Positions 11,530 through 24,453 of a stretch of 64,000 nt of DNA are shown here, piece after piece; position 1 is the stretch's first letter, and each line of letters starts with the position of its first letter. Origin of the DNA: Adiantum capillus-veneris (Eukaryota > Streptophyta > Polypodiopsida > Polypodiales > Pteridaceae); contig CM043945.1 of the NCBI GenBank assembly GCA_014529385.2, positions 143,476,741 through 143,540,740 on the forward strand. Direction: 5' to 3'. The notes under the pieces are model-generated. The model made no database searches. It had not been told where the DNA came from and saw only the letters and a list, made by a program, of their open reading frames with translations. Made by a program: the position numbers and the translations under genes.

Positions 11530-12600
11530 TCTTTTCTGATACAATGTCGATGATCTATCGCAACACAATGCAAGGTGGTCATCACTATTTATTAGGTGGA
11601 GTGTGGTTGCTTTTTCACTTTTTCTTTTGAGTAGAGAAGATTGGTATATGGTAATGGAGTACACGTAGCATTGGTATGCCAATTCTCTCCACTAAAAAAC
11701 AAAGTGTAGGTACAAGTGTCGATATAGGTGTGGTATCATTATCGATATGGATCCCCAATATACCAACGCATATAGGAATGATATGGTTTTGATGCTTATT
11801 TCCACGCTTATAGAGACGCCTAAAATTTTTATGCACCATTCAATTGTGTTAGTATAAACATTGATTTTTGTGTGACGTGTTGTTGATATATATTCATGCA
11901 GATGAGGATTGCGGCTTCATGATGATTTGTGTCTAGTTCGGATACCATGGGACCTACTTACCTCTACGTTTGACACAAGATGCCATGCGAAACGCTCTCA
12001 TGAACATGTTTTATAGATGGCAAACCATTTCTAATTTGATGAGATGCTACTGAGCATGAGAGCTCTAGCCAGCAAGAGGGCCCGGTAAAGTGTGACATAG
12101 GGAAATTTATGATGATTGGTGAGTTTTCTTTCCTAGCAAGGATAAAGAGCAAGGACGGTAAGAATGCTATCCAATTCCTCACTACGTGTGTAAATCATGA
12201 GAGGAATCATGATAGCCTTTATGAAAATCCTCTTCCAAAGGCAACTAGGGAGTTTCAAGATCATAGGAAAATGAGGGGTTTCGGCCAAGTACCATTGAAA
12301 AGAGAGAGTGTAGTGGTATGGAGAATAACATGCTCTCACCTATTCCAAGTATGCATAAAGCTTTTTCTTGCAGCAGGTTTTCTTGGGTTGACAAGAAATG
12401 GATCAGTATGATTTGCATACCTTGAGGAATTAAAGAGAAGTGCACAATTGTATGTACGTAATATGCAAACAAAGTTTAAGTATTAGGTTTCTAGAGGATA
12501 GTGAGTATATTACGTGTCTTTTTGAGTAGCTTTCATTTGTGGATACAATGGATGATCTTAAGTCATTATAGTCTCTAGTGACCAAGAGAGACCTCAGGTT
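11530..12600. other. No gene recognised
   Basis: Short open frames occur on both strands (for example 12109-12411) but no domain is recognisable. The stretch may be the 5' part of the gypsy fossil that follows. Confidence 0.35.
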
Positions 12601-15600
12601 GTGCTTTTGATGTGTATAAGGTGATTGAGGATTTTGCAGATGAGAAAGAGTGCCATGGTAATCAAACACTTGAAGTGTGTGTCAGAACAAAGTACAAGGT
12701 TGAGGCAAAAAAGGTTAAACCGGTGGCTCTACCTTTGCCTTTAGATTGCAAGGATAAGATTGAGCAAGATTCTTTGCACACCTTAGAGATCCAAGACAAA
12801 TTGGTACAATTTTACACAAGAATTTATAAAGGAGCTTTAAATTGGTTGTGATAGGTTTTATCACCTATTGAGAATAATTTCTTTGAAGAGATGCTTTCTA
12901 GACATGGTAAGGCTTTTGCATTTAAGACAAGTGAGATAGGATGTGTTGATCTAAGAATTATTGTATCTATTATGAATTTTACTATACATCATATACCTTG
13001 GAACTGCGGCTAATTCCAGTTCCAAAGGCTCAATTGCCAAAGTCAATTCACTTGCTTAATGAAAAGATGAAATGGACACCTTGGAGCCTTCTTGTGCTCC
13101 ATACTCAAATAAATGGTTCACTATTCCAAAGAAGAATGGAGCCTTGTGCCTCATCCAGGATATGTAGCCAATAAACAAATTCACAATTGGGAATATAGCT
13201 ACAGGGCCAATTGTGAATGAATTTACAGAAGCATTTACAAGAGGGATAATATACTCTATGGGAGACTTGTACTCAAGGTATCATCAATTCAAACTAGCAA
13301 TGGAAAGAACGAACCTGACTACCATGAGGACACCTTTGGGCTTGGTAAGAATGTGTACCTTACCGCAGGGAGCAAACAACATGGTTGCACATATGATGAA
13401 TTGGTATGAACAACATCTTACATGAATTTATACCCCAAATAACTATGCCTTTTCTATACGATGTGCCAATTAAGGATGTGACATAAAAGACAAAGATGAG
13501 GCTTTGGATTCAAGGGGGGGCCGTAAATTTGTGGAAAACCATATAGATGATTGTGATAGGTTACTATCTAGGTTAGAGGAGGTCAACCTTACCTTGTCAG
13601 GAGAAAAATAATTTGATGCTTATTGTAGGTCATTTGTGTGCTCCCTATGGTAGAAGACCTTGTCTTGCAAAGGTTAATGCACCTCTAAGAATGAAGGAGA
13701 TGTGTGTAAGTGTCACTGAGGTGTGGATATTCTTAATTGTGTGTATCTTCTACTATGTCATAGGGCTTCCACATTATGCGCATGTAGGTGATCCTTTGTA
13801 CCAATTGCTGAGAAAGAACCACAAATTTTAATGGGGAGATATAAAGTTAAGAGCAATGAAGAGGTTAAAAGAGTCATTGGATTGCACACACTGACTTTGA
13901 GTTAAGTGGAATATGCATATGGAAGGCCAGTCATTGTGAGAATGGACACAAGTCCTACAGGAATTGGATAGGCAATAGGGCAAGATGATGATGAGGGGCA
14001 CAAGTATGTGGTGAGTTTTGGAGCTAAATTTTTAAGTACTCACCAAAGAATTTATTAGCAGGTAAAGAGGGAACTGTTACAACTTTGAAAAGTGATAAGG
14101 AGTATTTGATTGAGGCATGTGTGATTATGGAAAAATATTTCTTTCCTCTTCTTGGAATGATCACAAGTTGTTCAACTCGTCATATTGCTATGCTGCATTA
14201 AATTGCATGCATAAACTCCTTAGATCTAGAATGCAAACATATGGTAGGAAAATATAATCTAATTGCAAATATTCTTTATAGGGCAAGGTATGAAGATGAG
14301 GAAGAGATGGTTGATGAGATTGATGATGTAAGGACAAAGTTTTACACCACATCTCATGCTAAGGATAATCATGTATGTTGTGAAAGTTCACTTGAAAGGT
14401 TTGTAGAGGATATGTATGAAGGTGAATTTTTTCTCGTAGGTCAGTATTTGAGTACCTTGACAAAGCAGGATGATTGTAACAAATAGGCATTCAAGAGAAT
14501 AGGCAAAAAAGCATATGGATATTCTTACAAGTTGGTTACTTGTGGAAGCATCCCAAATAGGAAAATGGGATGCCATTGAGGGTTATTTGTGATAGGGACA
14601 CTCAACAAAAGCTCATCAAGGAGTTTCATCAAAGTCTATGGACAAGGGTGTATGGGCTAATTTTGCCAAATTCAAATAGAGATATTGGTGGAAGGGTATG
14701 TATAAGGATGTATCCTTGTTTGTGGAGTCTTACGTGACATGCTAATTAAGTATACTTAAATCTACTTCATCGAGATGGGTTACATCCTACTTATCCATTG
14801 GCCACGCATTACAAGTGGGTGGTGGATTTGGTCACAATGCCTTTGGGAGTTTGGCAGATGAGATACTTGGTGCTTGCAAGAGAGGACTTGTCTAATCAAG
14901 TTGAAGTTCATGCATTGCGAAATAAAACTACATAAGCAGTGTACAAGTTTGTCTTGGAAGATGTGATTTGCAGATATGCATGTGTTGAAAAGATAACAGT
15001 AGATAGGGGCGAGGTAGATACTGATGAAGTAATAAATTTATTCAAAATAATTTCTCTCACATCCGCTTATAATCCCAAAGGCAGCAAGAAAAGTGAATGA
15101 GACTAGCCCCAATCATCTATGCTGTAGAAAACGCTAACAAAGGCAGAGTTTGTGAATGGCCAAGGGTATTACCATATGTGGATTGACAATACTACACATA
15201 GTTGAGTCATAGGTTACATGCCTACTGAATTAATGTATAATAAAATACGTGTAATGTCTATAGAAGACGTGGTTTCCACATGCAATGTGTTACCCTAGGA
15301 AGATAATATGACTAGAGAAGATCTTCTTGCATTACAAATTCAGCAGATTGAAAGAAGACAAAGAATATTGAAAAGTCATTTTCAAGATTGAAGGAAGAAA
15401 GACTAAAGAACAAAGACACGTTTGACAAGAAACACAAGCTCCGGCCAAAACACATTCAAAAGGTCATTGAGTGTTAATATATGACAAGCTAGACAATCAA
15501 CCTATTGTCATGAGAAAGTTTTTCACAAGATGGTTCACTCCATATATTGTCAAGCATGTGCATGGCAATGCCACTTCGATTGTAAGTGAGCATTATGGGA

Positions 15601-15740
15601 TAGAACTAAAGGTTCTTGTTGCTGGAAAAAGGATCAAAACATTTAAGAGAAGAATGACAGTGAAACATTTAACACTAATGAAGAAGAAGAATTAGATTCA
15701 TCAGAAGATGAAGAGGAACCAAGCAATGTACCTTCATGAG
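12600..15740 (+). pseudogene. Ty3/gypsy pol fossil
   Basis: This is a decayed retrotransposon polyprotein on the plus strand. In order it shows KYKVEAKKVKPVALPLP (12690-12740), the linker before reverse transcriptase; HGKAFAFKTSEIGCVD (12900-12950); the RT segment IYSMGDLYSRYHQFKLAMER with LTTMRTPLGLVRM..LPQGA (13250-13380); the RNase H-to-integrase linker KYNLIANILYRA (14245-14285); integrase-like pieces up to about 15080; and a C-terminal piece at 15471-15690. Stops and frameshifts are frequent. No LTRs were recognised, so the element limits are approximate. Confidence 0.7.
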
Positions 15741-15759
15741 CATTTAACTTAAGTATGTC

Positions 15760-16309
15760 ACATACATGGGATCATTTTCCATGGTATACACATGCATGCA
15801 TTATATATGAAGCTAAGTTATATACCTCATCTAATAAATTATTCCACGAGTTATTTTCTTATTTCATCTTATTCTAGTAAAGTAACATGGAAAAGGCCTC
15901 AACGGTTGTGCCTCTTAAAAGTGAGAAAAAAACCGTTAAGGTTTTTTTTTGACTCGTAGGATATTTTCAGCTGATTTCTTTTATTTTCTTTATAATATTC
16001 AATCCTCATGCATATCTAGTATAAGCCCATTGTGACATAAGCCAATGCACTATCTTGTCTTTTATCTACTATGCATCATCTGAATTCATATCAATTCTCT
16101 TATTAGCTTAATCAAAGGATGCACAACATGCTTACATTCACTATGATGTGTTTTCTCTTAGAAGCAAATGATAGCTAGGTAAGCCTAAGATTTCTAGAGC
16201 TAAAAGAATTTGGGAGAAAGGACAAGTGGCAAGAAAAAGACTTTTAGGCAAGTGGCAACAAGAAGGCTTCTAAAAGAACAATTGTCATCAACAACATTTT
16301 ACCATAACA
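15760..16309. other. No gene recognised
   Basis: AT-rich non-coding sequence between the gypsy fossil and the dispersed repeat. Confidence 0.4.
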
Positions 16310-17300
16310 ATAACCAAGTATACATGAACCTTAATGATGAGAATTAGGTTAATGTCTCCCAATTGGTGGCCTCTTCCTCATCCTAAAACTCATATAGAAG
16401 ACCTCACAATCCATGCTTATATCCATATTTTTCTTCTCAATGTATTAAAGAACATTTCATGGCAAGTTCCTACAATATAAATACAAGATAAATATTAGAA
16501 TAACATATGCACATGCTAAATTTAAATAGTGTATGGCACTTAAAAACCCATATCAAAGAGTATTGTAACCTCTACTCCCAAGACATGATGATTTACCAAT
16601 TCAGGATACTCTTGTGTCTCTCGTGTGATCGCCGTGCACTCCTATGTATCCAACCATGCTTTGGTTCATTGTTCTTGTATCTATATCTTGCCTCTGATAG
16701 ATGATGTGAAATCGCTACAATCGCCACACTCATGATCTATTCATTCAAGACTACATCGTACTCAGCGTGCACCATCTATGAATGGCCTCAATAATGTAAT
16801 TATTCCACTCCATATACTGAACATCTCAATGCTCCATCCCCGCTCCATCACAAAGTGATCAAATTGAACGGTACAAAATTGTTGAATCCTTTGTTGCATG
16901 AACTTTCTAGTCCTATCCATAATAACTATCCCGTCCTTGGTCTTTCACACCTTGCTAGGATCATGAGCATGTGATCCCCAAGATGTAGGTCATATGCTAA
17001 GTGATGTATTCTCTACTAAAGAGAGAGGTGGATGCTCTTTTGGTATTTTGGATGCATTAGTAGCATTATTATCACAACATCCCCTACTAGATAAACTTCC
17101 ATGTGAACGAGTCCTACGTCATCTCAAAGAAGAATGGTGTAGCATAACTCATCGGTGTATCTGACACACTCATTATCGTAGGTGTTGGATTGACTATATT
17201 TGGTGTGGATGACCAACTGACCAAAATCTCTGTGTGTATGCACACTACCAATATGCAAACTGTGAAAAAAATGTACTCACCTTCTCAAGTGACATGCTGA
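16310..17300 (-). repeat. Dispersed repeat, copy 1, with decayed ORF
   Basis: This stretch matches 19700-20788 in the same orientation; shared words include CATATGCACATGCTAAATTT, GGTGTTGGATTGA and CTCAAGTGAC. On the minus strand both copies retain pieces of one protein frame, here including DPSKV, KTKDGIVIMDR and KFMQQRIQQ, and an acidic piece (TEIDTKLDVELEF) lies upstream near 17850. I do not recognise the family. It is probably a decayed transposon ORF. Confidence 0.6.
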
Positions 17301-17344
17301 CGACAATAACTAAAATCCAAATCTCAAAGAATATAGCTCTTTGT

Positions 17345-17590
17345 CATCGGCCATGGCTACAAAAACTAATTTGAAAAAAACATATAGAATATGTTAATTT
17401 ACTTAGCCATAAAGCAAATTAAGCAATGAAAATAACAAAAAAAGAATATGCAACACAAATCGCTATCGGATATGGCTACAAAGAGTAATTTGAAAAAACA
17501 TATATAATACGTTAATTCACTTAACCATAAATGAGGAACTTAGGCAATGCAAATAACAAAAAAAGAATATGGAGCACAAATCACTATCTA
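17345..17590. repeat. Tandem duplication of about 120 bp
   Basis: Two adjacent diverged copies share GGCTACAAA, AATTTGAAAAAA.CATAT, AACAAAAAAAGAATATG and CACAAATC.CTATC at matching spacing. Confidence 0.75.
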
Positions 17591-18454
17591 TTCATTATTG
17601 GACAATAATTGAAATCCATTAATAATAGGCAAACATTACAAGAACAACATTCCATTAATCATAAGTAAACATTACAAGAGATTTCTTAACAAAAGTCCAT
17701 TAATAATTGAAATCCATTACTCATAAGTAAGCATTACAAGAAAGTTCTTAACAAAATTTACTAGTCAATCTCTCATCTTCTATGAGATTTAATGCACCAA
17801 GACATCTATCTCAATCTAAACTTCAACATCTTCTTTATCAAACTCCAATTCTACATCCAACTTTGTATCTATCTCTGTATCTGATTGCTCATCTCCAGGT
17901 TCAGATATCTACTCACCAAGAGCACTGCTTTTAAGGTCGATATTCTCATCCACATCACCGTAAATCATGCATCTTGATTATGTGTCTCTTCGTTCTCCTC
18001 CTCCAATCCTTCACACAATTATTTCTTTGTGGGGAAACTTGAACAAAAAAGGGCTAACATGGCTTAGTCAAATCATATTCATCGTCTTCATCCCATAGTG
18101 GATCTATGATACACACAAATTGTTCAAATTTTATGGAAGTATATATGTATCCCGATCATCTGTTTACACTCACGTAGATTTCAGTCCATTCTTATCTTTG
18201 TGCGCATTTGCATTGAACCCCATAATAGAGAGTTTGAGACTTTAGAGCCAATTTGGGAATCATGAATGTTTGGAAGATTTAGGCATATGGAAAATCTCAA
18301 ACTATTTTTATAAGGCCAAAGGCTTCCACAACATAGTATTTGAAAAGCTCTTTCGAGCCATGCTCTCAAAACTTTGGCTAAGATTTGGCCATGTGATCAA
18401 ATATTAAACTTGTTTTGAAAATGGGAATTTAAAAATTACCAAATTAACTAATAT
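17591..18454. other. AT-rich stretch, no gene recognised
   Basis: It contains short direct repeats (CATTACAAGA, several copies at 17630-17750) and a decayed acidic minus-strand frame near 17800-17960 that may belong to the neighbouring dispersed repeat. Confidence 0.4.
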
Positions 18455-19620
18455 AATTTTTTGCTCAAATTCTATCCAAATGTGTACATGCATAATAAGA
18501 ATGCAAAAGTAAGACAAGTACTGCAGGTACAACAACCAAGCCTTCTAGCTATTCAGCTTCAACCTTTATCTGGCAGCTTTGATTGCCACTTTTTTTTCAT
18601 CCGTTATAAGCAAAAAGCTGGGAAGAAAGGTGACAATGTTAGGGGCATGCATGTTCTTTATTGTGGGGATGGTAATTGGCATCGGAGCACAAAACCTTGC
18701 GTTGATCATTATTGGTCGGGCTCTTCTAAGATGTGGCCTTGGATTTGCCAGTTAGGTAAACATACATACATACATACAACTTCCAAGTTTGACATTCTCA
18801 TGCGGACAATGCACAATGGGATAGACTTTGGTGAATGCTCAAGTTAGTCTATAGTGTTTTGGTGAATGCTCACATTAGTTCACAGATTTTTGATTCTTGC
18901 AGATGGTGCCATTGTTGCTTGTCCAAGATAGCACCTCCAAAAATCAGAGGAGGCCTCAACATGTTCTTTGTGGTTTATGTGACCATAGGAATACTCTCAA
19001 GCAACATTGTGAACTAGTTTGAAACCAAGGTCCATCCATGGGATGGAGTCCCTCATTGGGACTGAGCAGGATTCCCAACTCTTCTTCTCACACTCTGGAG
19101 TCTTATTATTGTAGATACCCCCTCTTCCCTCATAGAGAGGGGCAAGCATGAGCAAGGAAGAGATGTGCTACGCAGGATTCGAGGAACCACGAAAGTTTCC
19201 ACTGAGCTTGACAAGCTTATAGAGACCACTAGAAAGGCCAAGGTTAGCAGACGCAGATGGGAAAGCTTTAGAGAGTTGTTTTGTGAGAGAAGGCATAGAG
19301 GTGAGATGGTGATGGCTTGTTTGCTACTCGTTTTCTAGGAGGTGCCCGACAATGATGCCATATTGTTTTATGGGACTTTTCTCTTAAAGTTGGTTGGATT
19401 TGGTGATCAAGCATCCCTCTACTCAGCTATCATCATCGGTGCGTGCACATTCTTGTCGTGCTCCTCGTCCACCCTCTTTATTGATAGACTCGGCTGGCGT
19501 CCATTGATTCTCTTTGGATGCGATTTGATGACTTCATATCTTGTAAGAATTTGAAGCTTGTTTTTCTTTAAATGTTGCAAATATCTCTCAATTGGTTATG
19601 TATGATGCAAGAAAAACTAA
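18455..19620 (+). pseudogene. Partial, degraded copy of the STP-like transporter
   Basis: This is a duplicate of the gene at 3395-5781. It starts within exon 2 (matching from about 4110), keeps intron 2 with its CATACATACATAC stretch, all of exon 3 and the start of intron 3, then stops matching at about 19620. Exons 1 and 4 are absent. The coding frame is broken: CAG to TAG at the exon 2 end (18755), TAC to TAG at about 19015, a frameshift near 19045 and CAG to TAG at about 19336. Retention of introns shows duplication at the DNA level, not by retrotransposition. It lies between two direct copies of the dispersed repeat. Confidence 0.92.
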
Positions 19621-19699
19621 AAATTAAAAACCCCTTGTACAACACTCACGTGATAGTCACTTAATTATAAGTGACTCCCTTGAGCATAATCATAATTAT

Positions 19700-20788
19700 A
19701 ACTTTAACATAATGATACCTAGGTATACATGAACCATACTCATGAGGTTTAGGGTAATTTCTCCCAGTTGGTGGCCTCGTCCTCATCCTAAAACTTGTAC
19801 AAAAGACTTGGCAATCCATGTTTGTATCCATATTTTTCTTCTCGATGTTTTAGAGAGCAGTTCATGGCAAGTTCCTAGAGGATAAATACTTAACCATAAG
19901 ATAAATATTAGAATACCATATGCACATGCTAAATTTAAATAATGTATGACACTTCAAAACTCATATCAAAGAGTATGATAGCCTCTACTCCCTATATATG
20001 ATGATCCACCAACAAACTTTAGACGTACTCTAGCTTCATCTCTCTGTTGTTGGAACCTTTCAGGATAGTCCTGTGCCTCTTGCACGATTGTCGTGCACTC
20101 CTCTGTATCCAACCATGTGGGCTTTGATGCATTGCTCTTGTATCTGTCTCTTGCCCCTCTAATAGACAATGTGAAATTATTGCAATCGCCACACTCATGA
20201 TCTAGTCATTCAAGACTAGATTGTACCCATTTGTTGGCGTGCACTCTCTATTGATGGCCTCAATAATGTAATTCTTCCATTCCAAATATTGAGCATCTCA
20301 ATGCTCCATCACAAAGTGATCAAATTGAACGGTAGACAAATCTGTTGAATCCTTTGTTGCATGACCTTTTCAATCCTATCCATAATAACTACCCCATCTC
20401 TGTTCTTTCACACCTTGCTAGGATCATGCTCATGTGATCCACAAGATGTATGTTGTATGCCAAGTGATGTAGTCTCTCATGAAGGGAGAGATGTGGATGC
20501 TCTTTTGAGATTGTGGACGCATTGGTAGCACTGTTATCACAACATCCATCGCTAGATAAACTTCCACCTGTATGAGTCCTATGTCATCTCAAGAAGAATG
20601 AGAGAAGGTAGTCTCCGATGAAGCATAACCCGTTGGAGTATCTAGTATACGCGTTGTCATAGGTGTTGGATTGATTATATTTGGTCTGGATGACTAGATA
20701 CAGTATGAAATCTCTATGCATATGTACATTGCTCTCATATGTGAACTATGAAAAATATGCACTCATCTGCTCAAGTGACTCACTGATG
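19700..20788 (-). repeat. Dispersed repeat, copy 2, with decayed ORF
   Basis: This is the second copy of the repeat at 16310-17300. On the minus strand it keeps an open piece (20169-19966) with PTWLDTEECTTIVQEAQDYP, and upstream DPSKVWKNRDGVVIMDR. Similarity to copy 1 runs through CTCAAGTGAC and stops at about 20788, where the inverted terminal motif of the candidate transposon begins. Confidence 0.6.
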
Positions 20789-20820
20789 AGTAGGAAATTT
20801 CGGAGGTCATTTGGAGGGCC
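20789..20820 (+). repeat. Left terminal inverted repeat candidate
   Basis: It reads AGTA-GG-AAATTTC followed by GGAGGTCATTTGGAGGGCC. The last 19 bases recur exactly, inverted, at 39768-39786. It lies 262 bases before the transposase-like start codon, at the point where similarity to the dispersed repeat ends. Confidence 0.55.
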
Positions 20821-21081
20821 TTCTAAGAAAATGTATTTTTCACACTCTCTCTCTAGAAAATATAGCGAATAATAGAGGTGGGTCTTTCATGGTAAAAGTT
20901 CAAAAAGTGTACTTTAGGTAGATTCTTTACTCTTCTGAACATTCGTTCGTAATGATTGAGGGATAATCTTCTTTTCAGTTGCATTGAATGAACCTCGTCA
21001 ACATGGAGGGAATGAGGCTAACATGGAGGGACAAAGGCGTAGCCGCCTATTCACTTTTCATTAAACCTGCACATTTGGCTA

Positions 21082-23730
21082 ATGGCGCACTCCTCAAATG
21101 AAACAAATGTTACGCAGAAACGAGCCAAATATCACCTTCACATTGATTTGGACAATGAGTACCAACCATTGATTAAGCGTAGTAAAGCAAACACACATAT
21201 ACCTCCCGCATCCATAGACACTCTCAGAGCTCAGGGAGCTAAACACATAGATATCTGGACGAGAGGCTCTCTCTATCCTAAGAGTCCAATGACTAATGAC
21301 TCTCCACCGTTTGTCAATCCTACAAGCTTATTGACCTTTGCTGGTGATGGAGAAAAGGGCCTTCTGGGTTATTGTAAATCTCTTACAAGGGAAGCGGAAA
21401 CTTATAAGGGCATTCTCCAAGCTCAACAATGTGAGATTGTTCGACTTTCACATTTACATTTTACAGATCACGTTACCATTTTGCAACACAAAACAGAGGT
21501 ACAGGAACTGAAAGAAAAGGTACAAAGTTGTCAAATGAAGGACACCATCTTGGGTGGTCATATCCAAAAGAAGAAATTGAGCAATCTTGAAACATTGCAG
21601 GTTGCATCCGAAGGTCTCAAGAAAAGAATTCGAGCATTAAGGTGATGCTTCTTGGTTGACTAAATTGTCTTAGTTAAGGTATTTTTTTGTTTTTTCTTCT
21701 TATGCATTGTTTTCATGTGCCTAAATAGTGTTAGTGAAGTAAATTTTCTGTTATTTACTTATGCATTGTCTTCATGTAGAGATTCAATCTATCCTGACAA
21801 GGAAAACATTGACCCCAAAGCCAATATAGGAAAGAGATTGAAGCCACTTATAAGTAGAAGCCTTGCGCCAGATATAGTACATGACAAGAAGTTTAAGGTC
21901 CTACAACGAAATGTAGTGGACCGCTTTATTTCAGAGAACTCAGTGCCTGCAAAAGAGATACAAGGCACACTTGATTCACTTGGTGTAAGCAAAAGAGGAT
22001 ATTTGGCTATACAAAAATCTGTCTCATCCATCTTTGTTAAGAAGGGAATAAAATCCAAACTTTTACCATTATCCTCAAGTGTTTGGAAAGAGAGGCTTCA
22101 GCTTAACGACGCACAGGGAGAATATCTTGGACAGCCCTTTCATATTAAAACAACTTACAGTGGCCATGGAGCAAACATGGCATATGATGAGTTCAATAAT
22201 ATTTTTATGGACCTGCAGATATTGTAGAAGAGAATGGTGGAGTTTTACAACATCACATTTGAAGAGTCACGAGGGGTATTACATTTTGTGTTGAAGCTGG
22301 ATGAGTGTGAGCTTGTTAAAGAGAAGAAGCTAGAGCGTGTTACTATTACTTTAATGAATAGAGCCCTCTCAAAGTGTCCCAATGAGGATCCTTTGTATTT
22401 TAGTGTTCAATCAGAATCTAACATATGGTGGCTTGGTGCTTTTGAGGTAAGGAGATTCTCAGCTAAGCTCAAATGTTCACATCTACTTAAGTCTCATTTA
22501 TTTTGCGTTGCAGGTAAAGAAAGAAGATCATGAGATTCTATATTGGGTGTTCCATCAAACTAATATTCCGGAGGTGATTGATCGACACACTAACCAGGGA
22601 GAGGTACTACGTGTAGATGGAAGGGGAGGCTTTCAAGTTCAGTGGCATCTTGCAGGTGACCTCAAAACATTAAAGTGCATGTATAATTGTGGAATGGGTG
22701 CAATGGCAAAGTCGCCGTGTTTGTTCTGCATGGAGCCTGCAAAGGTCATGGACCCAAAGTGGTGGAGAAAAGCTCCAACACGTCACATTGAGGACCTTGC
22801 TTTTCGATCGATTTTGAAAATACCACTTGTGAATGTCCACATCTGTACAATGCATGACCTTTGTAGAATTGTGGAGAAATTGGTCTACTTATATATCGGG
22901 TTTGCTTGGAAAATCAAGAACTCAACAGAGCGACAAGTGGCCCTGCAGTGCTTAGAATTGGTACTGCTGGGTATGGGGCTTCATGGTGGCAATGTGAAAA
23001 TCCAGTGGGATGAAAAGAGATGAACTGCTAAGAAGGATGTCCCATGCAAACCATCCATCGATTGGGTGAAGGCACGGAGGTTTTTATCTAAACCCCAAGG
23101 AATACGAGATTCGAAGCTAACAAAACATGGAAAAATATATAACACATCTTATGTTAGCAAGGTAGAGTATCAGAGCTAGAAAGAGCTACATATTGCAGTC
23201 AAAGATTAAGAACCAACTACTCGTAACGCGAAGGCTGAGGTTTGGCGATCAATAGACATGCTATTTTTGATGTGCGACAAAGATGACTGGTCACAAGGTG
23301 ATATGAACAAGTTCAAGGAGAATCTCAACCTTCTCAAAAAATCATTCAAGACAGCATGGACAGACACCCAGATTACTCACTACATGGTATTATTGTGTAT
23401 TTGATTCTCTTTTATGTGTAACTATGTGAGTGTAAAACATTCTAAGTAATCTGTTTTCATATCCAGCACATCATTTTCAATCATTTACCATATTTTATAC
23501 AAAAGTATGGGAACCCGAAAATATGGAATACCCAAGGAATGGAAAAGTCTCATTACATGACGAGAAATGCTTATTTCAGGCACACACGATATGGTGGCTC
23601 TCGAATCAAGGCTAACAGTTTGAGAGAACTATTTGAATGGTTCTATCATAGAATCATTCATCGAATGTAGGAAAAAGAAGTCTTGGCCTCTTTAGCAACA
23701 ACACAAGCCATCAGACATTTTACAACAAAA
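21082..23730 (+). pseudogene. Transposase-like gene, unrecognised family, copy 1
   Basis: Four GT-AG exons fit in phase: 21082-21641, 21780-22446, 22514-23386 and 23467-about 23730. The N-terminal exon ends in a coiled-coil-like region. Later exons hold WHLAGDLKTLKCMYN (Asp at 22658-22660), PCLFCM, VHICTMHDLCRIVEKLVYLY and, in the last exon, QGMEKSHY..RNAYFRHTRYGG (Glu at 23542-23544). This D...H/C...E layout suggests a DDE-type transposase similar in outline to KDZ-like eukaryotic elements, but that is inference. In-frame stops (22225 TAG, 23021 TGA and at least two more in exon 3 or 4) show this copy is dead. A homologous gene starts at 39956. The 3' end faces gene B about 170 bases away. 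Confidence 0.6.
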
Positions 23731-23902
23731 AAAAGTTAAAAGATCAATGGTATACAACAACTCCGGTTCTCGTGAAGGTCAACGAAGCTGGAGAGAGACA
23801 ATGGTGTATGTGAACCACAAGTGGAGAAAGATACTCTGAGTGGATGACATTGTACAAAATTTCTGTAATACATGATCGTATACAATTGCTACTTGAAGTG
23901 TA

Positions 23903-24357
23903 TCAAGATTTTGAAGGTTCAATTTTGTTTTTTGGCACATCACCCTTGTAACAAATCATGAGATGTTTGTCATACTCTAAAATTTCATCTGGGTTTTGTC
24001 TGCCAAGAGCTAGTGCCATTGATGTGTAAGTGTAGTAATACGCTACCCGACCACCTGTATAGCCCGGGCAGTAACCAAAACAATCTCTGGAAAACACTTT
24101 GTCCACAAGAATGACTTTATTTGCACTTTTGGGCAGCACGGGTCCACCCAAGAAGCGTGATAGTGTCTTTAATGTGTAAGTTGCTATTATACCCTCTTGT
24201 GATATTCCATTGTGAAAAACTATTATTGGCGACTCGTAAAGCTTTGAAAGGTACTGTGCTAGGGCCGCATCCCTTCCACGGTACTCTCGAGTAAGCCGTC
24301 GAAGGAAGTTATCCTTGTTAGCAATCCAAGACTGCACATATCATGTCAAAGTAAGTG

Positions 24358-24453
<96 letters not shown>

